From positions 48,163,001-48,227,000 of the forward strand of contig NC_133161.1 of assembly GCF_040802235.1 (NCBI RefSeq): a stretch of DNA of 64,000 nt. The letters run 5' to 3'. Shown here one piece after another: positions 24,771 to 37,216 of the stretch. The first letter of the stretch is position 1, and the number at the start of each line of letters is the position of its first letter. The stretch comes from Manis javanica (Eukaryota > Chordata > Mammalia > Pholidota > Manidae). Made by a program: the position numbers and the translations under genes. The notes beneath the pieces are model-generated. The model was not told the origin of the DNA, made no database searches, and worked only from the letters and a program-made list of their open reading frames with translations.

Positions 24771-26626
24771 ATAGAATGAATATTATCAAAGGATAGCAAA
24801 CTAATAGTTACTTTCAAAACTTACTAAGTTTTAATTTTTTCTGTTTATTCCCACAGAGTTTAATAGACTTAGGCCTGAATATCTGATGAATTTTTTTCAA
24901 ATTCTTTCCATATATTCATTGGTTTTATTGTTGTATTTTCATATTCAGAAGAGTGTAAAATAGAAAGTGCTACATTATGGTAACATATTTGAAGTATCCT
25001 AATACTTTTTTTCACAGAGGATTTTTATTTATTTATAGTTCGTGTTGTGAAATATCCTTAGAAAATTCATACCACAAAAATTCTTACTTTAGTAAGAATT
25101 TAAGGATACTCTAAGTAACTAAAGCAATTGAGAATTTTGTAATTTTTACTACTATATATTCCATGAGCTGTCATTCCATGTTCAAACATATTTTTTCTAG
25201 TGCTTTAGATGGTTCTCTCTTACATATTTGAAAGCAGAGCACTCTTCTTTCCTAAAAGGAAACATTGTAAAGAATCACAGAGTGCTCTGAAAAGTACTTT
25301 GAATATCTCAAAAGAAAAAAATGAGATCTGAAGACTGAGTGGTATTTCTATGCGTTCCTTGGGATTTTAATTGGGGAATAAACATCAGCATGTATGGTGC
25401 ACCTACTGGTAGGATCACCAAGAACGATGATAGTCACCTCTGTATTTTGCTCTGGTTGTCTTGATAGGAGATATCCCTACTTTTGCTTTCAGAATAAGGA
25501 TGATGAATGCTTGTAAAGTATCAAAAATATAAGGGAATAGAGATGAATATTGATGTTTTTAAATTCGTTTCACAGTGATGTCTTGAAAGAGACTATTTCC
25601 TTTTGGAGAGACTAAGTATCTTTAATCTGGATCTGCCCCCCAACTATGATCTAAAAGTAACCTTATATAGATATTCTAGGGTTCTTCTGGAGAATTTAAC
25701 CATGCGTTTTGTGTAATCCCTAAGATGGCTGGTTTTCTCTTGAATTGTTAACAGATAATTGGTATAGTATTAAGCATACATTTTTCTTCATTGTTGAATA
25801 TATGTGAAAAGTGAGTGCTTATATATAACTGGGCTAGCAAATATATGATTCACTCTTTAGGAAACAAATTTCTACATGAGTATGTGGGAAAAACCCAAAC
25901 TACAAGATTTTATTGTGTAGAGTAAATGACTTCAAAACCAACCAACCAATCTAGTATTTGGAAATCATGTAGAAAATTGGCTACATTAAAAAGATGGTAA
26001 TATTACTGAATGAAAACTGAAAGTGTAAATTACCTTGTTTGAATTTAAAAGGTATATATGAGTTTTAAAACAGTTTCTCCTGTAAAGGATTCCTGCTCTA
26101 AAAAATCAGTTGAGTATTTTTAATCTGTTCCAGTGTAATCCTGTGATTATTAATGGAAATATAAAATGTTCATATGTTTTTTGAATTGTCAAAATTGTCA
26201 ATTTCTCATTATAATTTTCCAAATTATTGAGTAGGTAAATGGAATTAACTTGAACTGTTTTCTCTGTTGGGCTTTCCATGTATTTTTTCTTGTTATTATT
26301 TTGGTGGTGTTTTTCTGTTTTTGGATACACGCTCTGTTTTTCCGTTTTTACTTTTTGTATTCACCTTTGTAGAGCACATCATAGTTTTGTAACTTGTAAA
26401 CTTTTGTTCCAGAAAGAAGCACTTGAATACTGACCTTCAAAAACTCTTACTTTATCTAAATTACAGTGGATATACACTAAAATAGGACCTGTTTTATTAT
26501 TTAGTTCAAAAAATTTTCATGTTTTTCCATGACAGTGGCTGAATTTAACAGTAAAATTTACCTCTTTTGACAAAGAGGCATTTTTAAAGATGGCTAAATT
26601 ATATCTTTTCTCTGATTCTTTTATAG

Positions 26627-26734
26627 GTGATACAGAAGAGGGGGACGAATATGATGACCCTTTTGCTGGGCCTCCAGACACTATTTCATTAGCCTCAGAA
26701 AGATATGATAAAGATGATGAGGCCCTCTCTGATG
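26627..26734 (+). CDS. SKAP2: SKAP2 coding exon 4 (codons 67-102 plus one base of 103)
   Basis: Acceptor CTTTTATAG and donor G|GTATGT bound 108 nt encoding G67-D-T-E-E-G-D-E-Y75-D-D-P-F, then AGPPDTISLASERYDKDDEA and LSD. This is the acidic linker between the helical dimerisation region and the PH domain. Tyrosine 75, in an E-Y-D-D setting typical of Src-family kinase substrates, is retained. Differences from the human protein as I recall it are TEEGDE for AEDGEE and leucine for proline at position 100. The next coding base lies beyond the end of the window: I searched the remaining 37 kb for the start of the PH-domain exon (GAQFPPIAAQ) and did not find it. Confidence 0.96.
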
Positions 26735-28090
26735 GTATGTGACATTTTCCCATTAGAATATACCATTTGACAGTGGAACACGAAACTATGCAGTGTGTAG
26801 AGATGGTGGTCTTGTCAGAAAGCAGATACATGTGGAGGCTTCAGTTAACTTACCTTTATCAGAACCTTTTAAGGAACAGAAGAGCTCTCCCTAGTGGTTT
26901 TCCTAAGTATGTAGTTCCTTCTTTTCCGAGGAAATTTTCTTTACTAGAATTTTTAGGAGAGTGCTGGGATCATCCTATGAATACTATTAGTAAGTTTGTT
27001 AGTTAATTTAATATTATCAGATTCTTGCTTAATTTTATTGTACTGCTTAATGACTTGTATTATTTATTTTATAAATAATGAAAAAGACATATTCCTGAAA
27101 ATTTTATATAAAATGAGTTTATAAAATATTAATCATTCTTATATTGCCTTCTCACATTGAGACAAGTTTTCATCAAACGCTTTTTTAATACACATTTTCA
27201 TTTTTCTGATTGTCACCTAAAAGTGCCCCACATTATGAAGTAATATTATAGTGTTTTGTATTAATTGAATTAGTAATGAAGTTAATTGTTTATTTCTTAG
27301 TAATTTTTAAAAACTTGCCAAAGTTCTTAAACTTGTTTTTAGTGTAGCATGTGCTTTCTCTGTTATAGCCAGTTGAGCACATCTACATTACAGAGACCTT
27401 ATAAAGGTGCTGTATAGTTATAAATTAAGAACGTGTATCAATAAATTAGCCATGGATATTAATTTGTGGTACTCAGAGTTTCACATAGACACAGAAATAA
27501 ATAATGCCTTCTGCCACTATATGGTGATCAAACTGTGTAGTTCCATCTCTAAATACAATTGCTGAATGAAAATATGCTTCCTGCAACAGAGCATTCCACA
27601 TTTTATGTTATCCAGATTATTCCCTTTGGAAACATAAATTGCTTTTATGAGGTATGAAATTATGTCTATTGCAGAACAGGGATAATTCAAGTACATGTAT
27701 AAGTGATAAACATTCTAACCACTGATTCAGAACAACACAATTTTTTTTTATATTCTGAACTTTGTACAATGTGTAGCAATAATAATAATATCCATTTTAT
27801 GTTGAATTTTGGCAAATAGTTAATTTCTAAAGGAATGGATTTCTTTCTCCCATATTCCCTATATATTTTTTAAACAGATGCACATTTCTCTTCAGTCACA
27901 CATATTATCTGAGACAGCATTACCCTTTCTAACCTGACCTTCAAAAGCATTTCTACTAGAAAATGTTTTATAATTGATGAAATAATATTTTCAGGCAAAA
28001 CAATGAATTATTATTTTAGTTGAACTATTTTTCAGACACATTACAGTCATTTGTTTTATTTCTCTGTAAAATGTTGGTAGAGAGAAATGA

Positions 28091-28096
28091 GTGTGT

Positions 28097-28144
<48 letters not shown>
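28091..28144. repeat. (TG)n(TA)n microsatellite
   Basis: GTGTGTGTATGTGTGTATAT followed by about 18 further TA units. The TA run is self-complementary and may extrude as a cruciform. Further TATATA clusters follow to about 28220. Confidence 0.92.
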
Positions 28145-28145
<1 letters not shown>

Positions 28146-29935
28146 AAGACAGAAAATACTCAAGAAAATATATATATACACATATAGAAATACATACAGA
28201 ATATATTCATAGAATATATAGAGTTTCTGAAAATGGTAGAAATATGTGATATACAATGGAGCATTATGTGTACTCTTAAAAGAATTGCAATCTAAGAAAT
28301 CTACCAATTAAATATTTGAGAACCAGTAGTTTGTTAGAGAAAGTGAACTGTTATTAAATTATTGTGCATTTACATGATTATTGTTTTCTTTCTTTTGAGT
28401 AAATATTATGTTTGCTTTTATAACCAAATATAAAGGAAATGCATTAATAGCATGAAAAATTTTATTGTTAAAAGGTTATTTTATCAATGTTTGAGTATTT
28501 AATAAATTACTTTTATGCATAACATTGAATTTTTTGTTAAATATTGGCACATTTCTATTAGGTTTATGTGAGCAATTCTTAAGCAGATTGAAAATTCAAC
28601 TTTTAGTATTATTCTTTTTTTTGTATATAAATAATGTCATTTTTGATAGTTTTATATTTTCTTCTAAGAATATTATAAATTCATTTTAAAACTTGAACTT
28701 TTAATTTCCATTCTAAAATATCACCTAGTCATATCAGTTTCTCTCCCTGAAACTTAGAACTTGTATATGTTCTCTTTCCCTTGCTGAATACATTTTCCTT
28801 TATTATGGAACCTCAGTCTAATAATATATTAATTATAAAGTGATAATGCATTTAACAATAAGTAAACTAAATTAGCACAGGTCACCAAAAGGCCTTTTGT
28901 GAAATCAGATTGTTGTTTTGTCCTTTTCACTTTTACCTTACGGTAGGCACTAAGTATCTGAACTTGAATTATAAACGATAAACATGATACGTATTTTTCC
29001 TGATGCTAATGTAATTTTCAAGGTACTGAAAAGGTCAAACTTGCATATCTTTGTGTGCATTCTAAGTCTGTCTTTTCCTTTAGTATTTCTTTTTCTCTGT
29101 TCTTCTGGTTCAAAAGTTCACTCAGTTCCCAAATGGCTACCTAATTTTCCAGTTATTCCCTCAAGCCATATGTGTTTTGGTTTCTTTATGGTTTATTACG
29201 TACTGTAGGAAAGTAGCATAAGTTATATCTTCTAATGAAATGCAAACACACTTCAGTGATGCTTTGACTTGATTGCTGGTAGCAATTAAATCACAGCCAA
29301 GGAGAATAATGCATAATCTCACAAGGTCCAGACACCCTATAGAAATAGAAAGGGCATGAAAACAGAAACAAAAACAAAGTCTCCAAGCCCTGCCAGACAC
29401 ACTGTTTCCAGCTGCCTTTTTTTTTTTTATTGGCCAACTGCCTGATTGATAGCAAAATCATAACTTGCTGCACGCTAGCAGGCAGAGTTCACTTGTAGGT
29501 TATTGTGAGCTGATAAAGGGTTAGATGGAGTTTTGATTTTTGCATTGGACCTTGGTACACGAGATTAATGGAATTTCAATGAGAGACTAGAGTACCCACA
29601 GCTTTGTCAGAGAAACAGATGGAGATTCTATAGTCATGTCTACTCATTAATACTACTTGCCTGAAAGGTGTGTGGCTTCTTTAAACGAAAGAATTGATAT
29701 AATTGATTTTTGAGTGGTGCATTGAAGAAAAGTATCTTATTGATGACTAGAACTGTAACATAGATAGTGATAGATTTTTGTATAGATTGTAGCATAAAAA
29801 TGTTGCACTTTGTAATTTTTTCTTCTCTCTCTTTGGAAACACTTTTTATTTTTGTTTTTTGAGGGAAATACATTTTAAGACCAACAGCAGAAAAGGAGAA
29901 AATAACACACTAAGTTACCTTTTAATTGAAAGTCT

Positions 29936-30003
29936 GTATTTTATTTATATATGATTGTATTTTATTTATATATCACTGTATTATATTTTATTTATATATG
30001 ATT
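29936..30003. repeat. Short AT-rich tandem repeat (3 units)
   Basis: Three adjacent copies of a GTATTTTATTTATATATGATT-like unit (21, 21 and 26 bp) at 29936, 29957 and 29978. The third has a 5-bp insertion. Confidence 0.8.
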
Positions 30004-32689
30004 GTATGGATAGTTTCATTTTGATAGGGTTATGTTAATTTAAAAATCATACTTATTGGAAATTTCATTTTATTAGCTTTGTATTTTATTTTTTCTGGAA
30101 AATTTAAAACAAATCATAATGTTTTCTAGACTATAAGAGATATGTGTTAGAAATTTTGTGCTATTATGTGGCTGGATATTTTGAAGTACTAATATAAATG
30201 ATGCATGTCAGTAGTCAGATAAAATCACCGATAAGGAAACTTAAAACCTGAAAGAATATCCCTTATTGTACATGTTACAAAGTTTGTTTTGGCACTAAGT
30301 GGTAGGTTCAGGGTAGTTTTTAGACACTAAATAATGACTTGGGTTTCCATCTTTCTATTCTGAAATAATTTTTCATTCATTTTCATTATTTGTGAAAGAA
30401 AACTTCTAACCATATAGTACTGTGGAAAGTCCCTGAGGTAAGGTGAAAGGATTCAGTGAGCCAGAAGATATATATCGGCTCTGCCCATTGATGATAGGTA
30501 GAAGGATCCCAGTAGACATTTGTTACAAATCTGATTCAGTCCTAGACCATAATCACTTTGTGGATAAGAATCTGGAACCTCTAGGGTGTAAATATAGGAA
30601 GGCTAAAATGAAGCTAAAGATACAAAATGGTCATTTATTATCCTGGTATCTTCTTACTAAGAATTCCCAAGTAACATAGCTTCCTGAAAACTGTGGGCAT
30701 TGCAGAGACATAGTTTTATATGAAAAAATATTGGTTTAGGAATGGAACTGTTTTTTAAAGCTTAGGGATTAGAAAAAAATGAGGAGGTTTTGATCATAAT
30801 TTATAGTAGTAAGTAATGATTCTATTTGAGTATACTTTTCTTTTAGAAAATCCAGTGTATGAAAATTTGGATTTATAAAACATATAAATCACTTATTCCA
30901 AAGGATTGCTTTAAAAAAGATTACCTCTAGGATGCTTGTTAATATTGGATTCTCACAATGTATCCAAAACAAACTTAGATATAAGCCTACCCATGTACAC
31001 ACACATACATTTAATGTGTAAACACATTATACATCAAACTTTTGAGGAAGTTTTTTTTGTATAAAATTAGGTGTAGCACTGATCAGTTCTTGTAAAACAA
31101 AGCAATGGATGCTTTACTTTTCTCTGGTTCTGGTGGAATATGAAATAGTGTTTAAACCAAGGGAAAAGAAAGTTCTTTCAGTAACTTACCACTTAGTGTA
31201 AATTCTTCTCTGTCATATTATCATGTGGTTTTTGATACTGAAAATAATATTTTTTGTATTTATTATAATTTAGATTAGTTTGCAACTTGTACTTATCTTT
31301 GTGTATGTAGCATATATTATTGTTGCACTTTTTTCTTTTTTTTAACTTTCTTGGGTTATTTCAATATGTCAATTGCTAGCTGGTGTGTGTTATAGCAGTG
31401 TAAGAACAGTGATTATATCAGCCCTTTTGTAAAGTGTGTAGCATAGCTTCAAAGCTTCACTTTGGTAAAAGTGAGGAGTTACAGTTTGGGCAAATGATAA
31501 AAAGGAGTAAACATACTTTTTATCCCTCAAGATATATATTGTGTGATTGGAGATACAGAGATCATGGATGTGAAGTATTTTTATGATACAAAGGTGTATA
31601 TGAATACATACATAAAAAGCAGCCATTCAGAGTCATCTTTCTGAGTTTTGTGCCATTGAATGGGAAAATACATCAGAATAAAACAAAGTGGGCTAGATAA
31701 GAAAGATTGCAAAGGTAATAAAACTAAAGATTATGGAAAATAATGTTTCTTTAATACAGTAAATTAGCAGTTATTTACACAGTATATGAAGAAGGGAGCA
31801 AGAAACCTTGGCAGGACAAAAGGAAATTCAAAGATATATAAAAAAAAAAGTTCTAATTTTTAAGAGACATGTAATCTAGCTGGAAAGAGAAGACAATCAC
31901 CTAAAATAAGGCAATTAGTAATCTAAGTTCTAGGAAGGCAGATTCCAAAAATAGTTAACTAGTATGGGTTGCAATACTCAAATTGATTTGGTCTATACCA
32001 GGGCAGATAACTGATTTCATTGTTTTTCCTCCGTAATTTGTTGAGTGAGTCAGTTATGTGATTTGGTATCATGTTGAATAAACCAAAGGATAAACTTCAT
32101 GCCTATGCTTGAAGTTGTGGAGTAAATTGTGGAGGGAGAGCCTTTTATTAAGTGAGTTCTGTGTGGTTCCGAGATTTGCTGGAGAGAAAGTAGGAAAAGA
32201 TGTTGAAAAGAACATTTGGAATGGGAGTCCAAAGACCAGGTTTTCATACTGATTTTTAATTTTGGTGTCAGGGTCAGTTACTTAGCCTCTCTGTATTTCA
32301 TTTTCTGTTTTGTGAGATTAAGAGATTAGACCAGGTCATTGCTTGGAAGTTCCCTAGAGGTCTAAATGCTTGGGTCCACATTTCAGAATTAGTAAATTTA
32401 ATGGTGGCATTAAAGTGATTTGCCTGGAGAAGGTAGTGAGGTCATGCTGATAGGAAAGAGTGGAAGGGGCCTTGGAGGTAAGTGCATGGTGGGTAGTAGA
32501 GGCTGAATACCAAGTTAAATTAAGGAGTTGACTTTTGCTTTGGTAGTCATTAAGAAGTTCCTGAAGCAATGTACCATGTGGTGAATGCATATTTGTGGGA
32601 GACTGTTCTGGCAGTTAATTATAGTGTGAATTAAGGCAAAGAGACCATCTAGTGGAGGAAGCAAACTAAATGCTTTGTTATATTATTTT

Positions 32690-32885
32690 ATTTTTAATTT
32701 TGACAGCCTCTCTGTGAGGTGAACATTATCACTGTTTCACAACTGGGGAAACTCAGGGATAGAGAAGTTAAATGATTTGCCCAATATCACATAGTTACTA
32801 AGTGGTAGAACTGAAATTTGAATTCATGTCAGTCTGACTCCTAGGATCATGCTCTGCTCTCAGAACTACTGTATTTTGCCTCTTC
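32690..32885 (-). repeat. MIR SINE (antisense)
   Basis: The + strand reads CAACTGGGGAAACTCAGGGA, AGAAGTTAAATGATTTGCCC, ATCACATAGTTACTAAGTGG and TCTGACTCCTAGGATCATGC. In order, these are the reverse complement of the MIR core and its tRNA-derived head. It is an ancient tRNA-type SINE, about 195 bp. Confidence 0.78.
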
Positions 32886-32992
32886 CCCAGCTAGGATGCT
32901 GTTGCTTTTAGTTCAGGGGGTATTGATGATAGCCAGGATTAGAGTAGTGGACAACACATGGGAAAGGAAGGGATTTTTAGCTCTTTCTACCT

Positions 32993-33140
32993 GAAGTATG
33001 GTCTCCAGACCAGTAGCATCAGTACCACTTAGCAACTTCTTAGAAATGCTGACTCTCTGGCCCCACCCAAGACCTGCTGAATCTGAATTAGCATTTTAAT
33101 AAGACCTCCAGGTACACATTACAGCTTGAGAATCTCTATT
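32993..33140. repeat. MER5A-like hAT relic
   Basis: GGTCTCCAGACCAGTAGCAT, CTTAGAAATGCTGACTCTCT, GGCCCCACCCAAGACCTGCT and AAGACCTCCAGGTACACATT, then GCTTGAGAATCTCT, follow the MER5A/Charlie consensus from end to end as I know it. Confidence 0.7.
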
Positions 33141-33949
33141 CTAGGGGATTTATCATATTGGCCTGTGAGGCTGAAAAGAAGGATGAGCCAGACCCGGCCA
33201 TTGGGCTTGGGCTGCAAGTGCAGGTGTGTGACCAGGCATGGCACTAGGCAATACTTCAAAGTAGATAGAAAATATCCTTTATGTGTCCATGTACCTTCAC
33301 TTCCGGCACTCTTCTATAGTTCCTCTGCACCCCAAAGCTGTGGCTTCCTTGGCTGCACAGGCCCCTTCCCGAGACTGCTGTCTGTGGTAACCGTCTTATT
33401 TTGAACCTGTTTCCAGAGCATATTCCCTCCCAGATCAGACTCTCAGTTAAGTACATTGGAAAGGCTCTGACTCTTAGGAATTATTTGCATGTTAATAGGG
33501 GCAATGCCTTAACCCAAGGGAGTTCAAGCTCCAATCTCAGACCTTTAGGTATCAGCACCAGGCCAGTGGCAAAGATGTTTTTGGCTGTTGCACAGCACCA
33601 TGTATCATAAGATTTAGACACATAACAGCTTATCTTTCTTGCTGTGCATATGTGGATTCGGCCCACAGTCTCTGAGCTTGGAGAAGTCACAATGTATATA
33701 GCTTCCTGTTTTCAGTTGTATCCTTTTTGAAGTTGAGCCAAAGGGTGAATATTTAAAGTTCAAAAATTGGAAAGCAAAGGTTCTTTAAGACAGCAGACTG
33801 GCCAATTCAATTTTAGAGGAAGGCATACTAGCCTGGCACAGGATTCCAAAGAGTTTCCTTCCTTTAAGATAAATACTTAGAAGTGGCTGTGTTTGTGATT
33901 GGGGTAGCATCTTCAAGGAAGGAAAAGGGATTAAATAATCTTTAATTAC

Positions 33950-34125
33950 TATTTATTGAGAAATCTGCTATTGGACCAGATTCTTTCGTGAACATTGTTT
34001 CCTTTAATTGACTTCAAATGACCCTATGAGGTAGGCATTTTCCCATTTTGCTGTTATAAAAACTGAGACTCAGTAAGATTTAGTGTTTTGACTACAGCAT
34101 CCAACTCGTAAGTAGCAAACTTCAA
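33950..34125 (-). repeat. MIR/MIRb SINE (antisense)
   Basis: TTTATTGAG, ACCCTATGAGGTAGGCATTT, TCCCATTTTGCTGTTATAAA and AACTGAGACTCAGTAAGATT occur in the order of an antisense MIRb. The end near 34110 is diverged. Confidence 0.6.
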
Positions 34126-35487
34126 CTCCTTTGGTCCTTCTGTGCTACTTAAAAAATCAGTGTTTCCTTCTGATTATAAGAGGCACACATATGGTTAAAA
34201 ATAAAAAAGAACAAAGGTTGTGTAATCAAAATAAAAGGCTTCTTTTCCTGTCTACCCTCACCCCTAAGTCTACTCCCCAGGGGGCAGCAACTTGTTACAG
34301 TTTCTTCTGTAGTTACCACAACAACTTTGGATACTATACTTCTGTAGTATAAAAGTGTACTTGTTGAGTCAATTTTGAACAGTATCTGTTGACCCTCTTT
34401 ATGATGGATAATTCTTCAAACCTCTTCTCCCACTTCTGCCTCTGAATTTGTTTTATTTTTCATTCTTTTTATGTTTGTTTTTGATTTAAATAACATTCGT
34501 CTAATTTTGTGATGTCATGCCAACCTCAGACAATGCCTATTGACTTTTTGTTATAAAATATGAGGAAATTAGTGCACCTAGCCTTTCTTTCATCTCTCTG
34601 TCCACTCTTCAATTCCAATTTTGATAATTAAATTATTTTTGCACCATTAATGTTGATGTTTATATTGGATTCTCCAACTCTAAGTTGACTGTGCTTTGTC
34701 TATAAGTTGGACTTCATTCATGTTATTGGTTTTCCTCAAATGCCTGGAGAGCCTTGGTTATTGATTCATGTTTATGAGTGAAGGACCCAATTGAATCGTG
34801 TAAGTAGCTTGTGTTTGGGGGGATTCCTTTGCTTTTGCTTGTCTGTTATCCTGCCGGCCTTTTCCTTTGACAGGGGAGGGCCTGAGGTTGGGGGAGATGT
34901 GTTGAGTTAAAGTGGACAGTTCTACAGGCAGCTTGCGTACAAGCTCTTAGTGAGGAGCAAATATTCCATTAAGAGGAGTTGTCCTGGACTGGGACTCCCA
35001 CAGTTGTCAGAATAAGTAGGACATTCTCAGAGGAAAGTCAGATGCGTTTATTTCATTTTTAGTTACACGTTTTTAACTCTTCTGTTCTTTTTTGGTTTTG
35101 GGGTGGGGCCAGTCTGGAACTATATGATGCTCTGCCCAGCTTCTCCCTCAGTTTCAGGATCCTCACTGGGAGCCCTCCACAGGGAGCTCGTGTACTTTGT
35201 TTAGAGACTGGGAAAGTTCAGGATTTAATCTGAACACAGATGCCTTTACTTTCAGCTGTTTTAGCAGATGGACCCAGTGGCTCCAGCTGCTTTAGTGAGT
35301 GACCCCCTTCACCATCCTGCGACTCTGCATGCAGCATATCTGAGGCTCGTGGGAAAACTCACATGTCCTCTTCTTGGTGTCCTCTTGGGCTCTTGTCCTC
35401 TACTGTGTCTTCATCACTCTGACCTTATCTTTCTTGCAGTTGCTAGGAATTACTCAAAAATTTTGACTCACTGAAGATACTCTTTCT

Positions 35488-36204
35488 TTATTGCCAATGT
35501 TTTTTTTTTAAATTTTTTTAAGGTTTGCAGATTAACATTTAATCTTAAACCCTGAGGCTCCTAAGAGATAGTTAATAAAATGGCAGGGAAAGAGGAAAGA
35601 AGGGAAAACCCCAGCTGTCTTCTTGGCTCAAAGCATCTTAATTGTTTATACAGCATTGTGATATAAATATATATTCATGTATTTTTAGCATGTTTTCTCC
35701 CGTACACTTAAAATATGCATAAAACCTCTTATTCTAAAATGTTAAGAATTTCTATCAAAAAAGGAACTAATGAGCATACTGATTTGCAGTTAGTTTTGAC
35801 ACTCTATACTGTGTAAATTTTGAGCACTATATTTTAGTAAATAGAGGTAGGAACCCAGGCATCAATTTTTGTTTTTTGAGAGGGCATCTCTCATATTTAT
35901 TGATCAAATGGTTGTTAACAACAATAAAATTCTGTATAGGGGAGTCAGTGCTCAATGCACAATCATTAATCCACCCCAAGCCTAATTTTCGTCAGTCTCC
36001 AATCTGCTGAAGCATAACGAACAAGTTCTTACATGGTGAACAAATTCTTACATAGTGAATAAGTTCTTACATGGTGAACAGTACAAGGGCAGTCATCACA
36101 GAAACTTTCAGTTTTGATCACTCATTATGAACTATAAACAGGCCAAATATGAATATTCGTTTGATTTTTATACTTGATTTATATGTGGATCCCACATTTC
36201 TCCC

Positions 36205-36252
<48 letters not shown>

Positions 36253-36672
36253 TTTAGTAAAATGCTGAAGTGGTAGGTAGATGCAAGATAAAGGTAGAAA
36301 ACATAGTTTAGTGTTGTAAGAGAGCAATTGTAGATGATCAGGTGTGTGCCTGTAGACTATGTGTTAATCCAAGCTAGACAAGGGCAATAAAACATCCACA
36401 GATGCAGAAGATTTCTCTCAAAACAGGGGGGGTGAGGTTCTAAGCCTCACCTCTGTTGATCCCCAATTTCTCACCTGATGGCCCCCCTGCAACTGTGCCT
36501 GTCTTAGGTTGTTCCTCCCTTGAGGAATCTTACCCGTCTTTGGCTAACCAGTCATCTTCTGGGGCCATACAGGGAAATGTAAAGTTGGTAAGTGAGAGAG
36601 AGGCCATATTGTTTGAAAAGGTTAGCTTTTTACTTCTTTTCAGATTTATGCCCTGTTATTGCCAATGTTTTT
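35488..36672 (-). mobile_element. Retroposed interspersed repeat with TSDs and probable 3' transduction
   Basis: The insert is flanked by a perfect 17-bp direct repeat (TTATTGCCAATGTTTTT) at 35488-35504 and 36656-36672. A poly-T/AT tract touches the left copy, as expected for an L1-mobilised element inserted in minus orientation. Positions about 35871-36655 form a repeat-like unit with a (TTA)n microsatellite inside. I remember this unit as an abundant interspersed repeat but cannot name its family; it has no coding capacity. Positions about 35510-35870 do not look like part of that unit. Read on the minus strand they lie downstream of the unit's A-rich end and carry ATTAAA (35538-35543) about 20 nt before the final poly-A, which suggests read-through to a second polyadenylation site. 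Confidence 0.65.
36206..36251. repeat. (TTA)n microsatellite
   Basis: About 15 uninterrupted TTA units within the repeat unit described at 35488-36672. Confidence 0.95.
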
Positions 36673-37216
36673 AAGGTTTTATTCTTACAAAACAAAAAAG
36701 AATTTCAGGGGAACTTTTTTTTTATTAAGGTATCTTTGATATACACTCTTATGAAGGTTTCACAAGAAAAACAATATGGTTATTACATTCACCCTTATTA
36801 TCAAATCCCCACCCATACCCCATTGCAGTCACTGTCCATCAGTGTAGTAAGATGCCACAGAGTCCCTATTTGTCTTCTCTGAGCTATCCTGTCTTCCCTG
36901 TGACCCCTTTCACACCATGCGCACCAATCATGATACCCCACAATCCCCTTCTCCCTCCCTACCAACCCGCCTTACCCCACCCCTCCCCTTTGGTAACCAC
37001 TAGTCCCTTCTTGGAGTCTGTGAGGCTGCTGCTGTTTTGTTCCTTCAGTTTACGTCATTGTTATACTCCACAAATGAGGGAAATCATTTGGTATTCGTCT
37101 TTCTCTGCGTGACTTATTTCACTGAGTATAAATCCCTCTAGCTCCATCCATGTTGTTGCAAATGGAAGGATTTGTTTATTTCTTATGGCTGAATACTATT
37201 CTATTGTGAATATGTA

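Larger units (their letters stand above)
18913..26626 (+). other. SKAP2: SKAP2 intron 3
   Basis: A 7.7-kb AT-rich intron. It contains a short L1 3' relic near 22.5 kb, an L2/MIR-like end near 22.15 kb, a TATG/TA simple tract near 24.7 kb and a small hairpin near 25.05-25.11 kb. A higher-complexity stretch at about 23.84-24.06 kb looks less decayed than its surroundings. No coding feature is supported. Confidence 0.85.

Noticed and set aside
36118..36327. Open frame with poly-asparagine
   Set aside because: Translation of the (TTA)n microsatellite inside a repeat.
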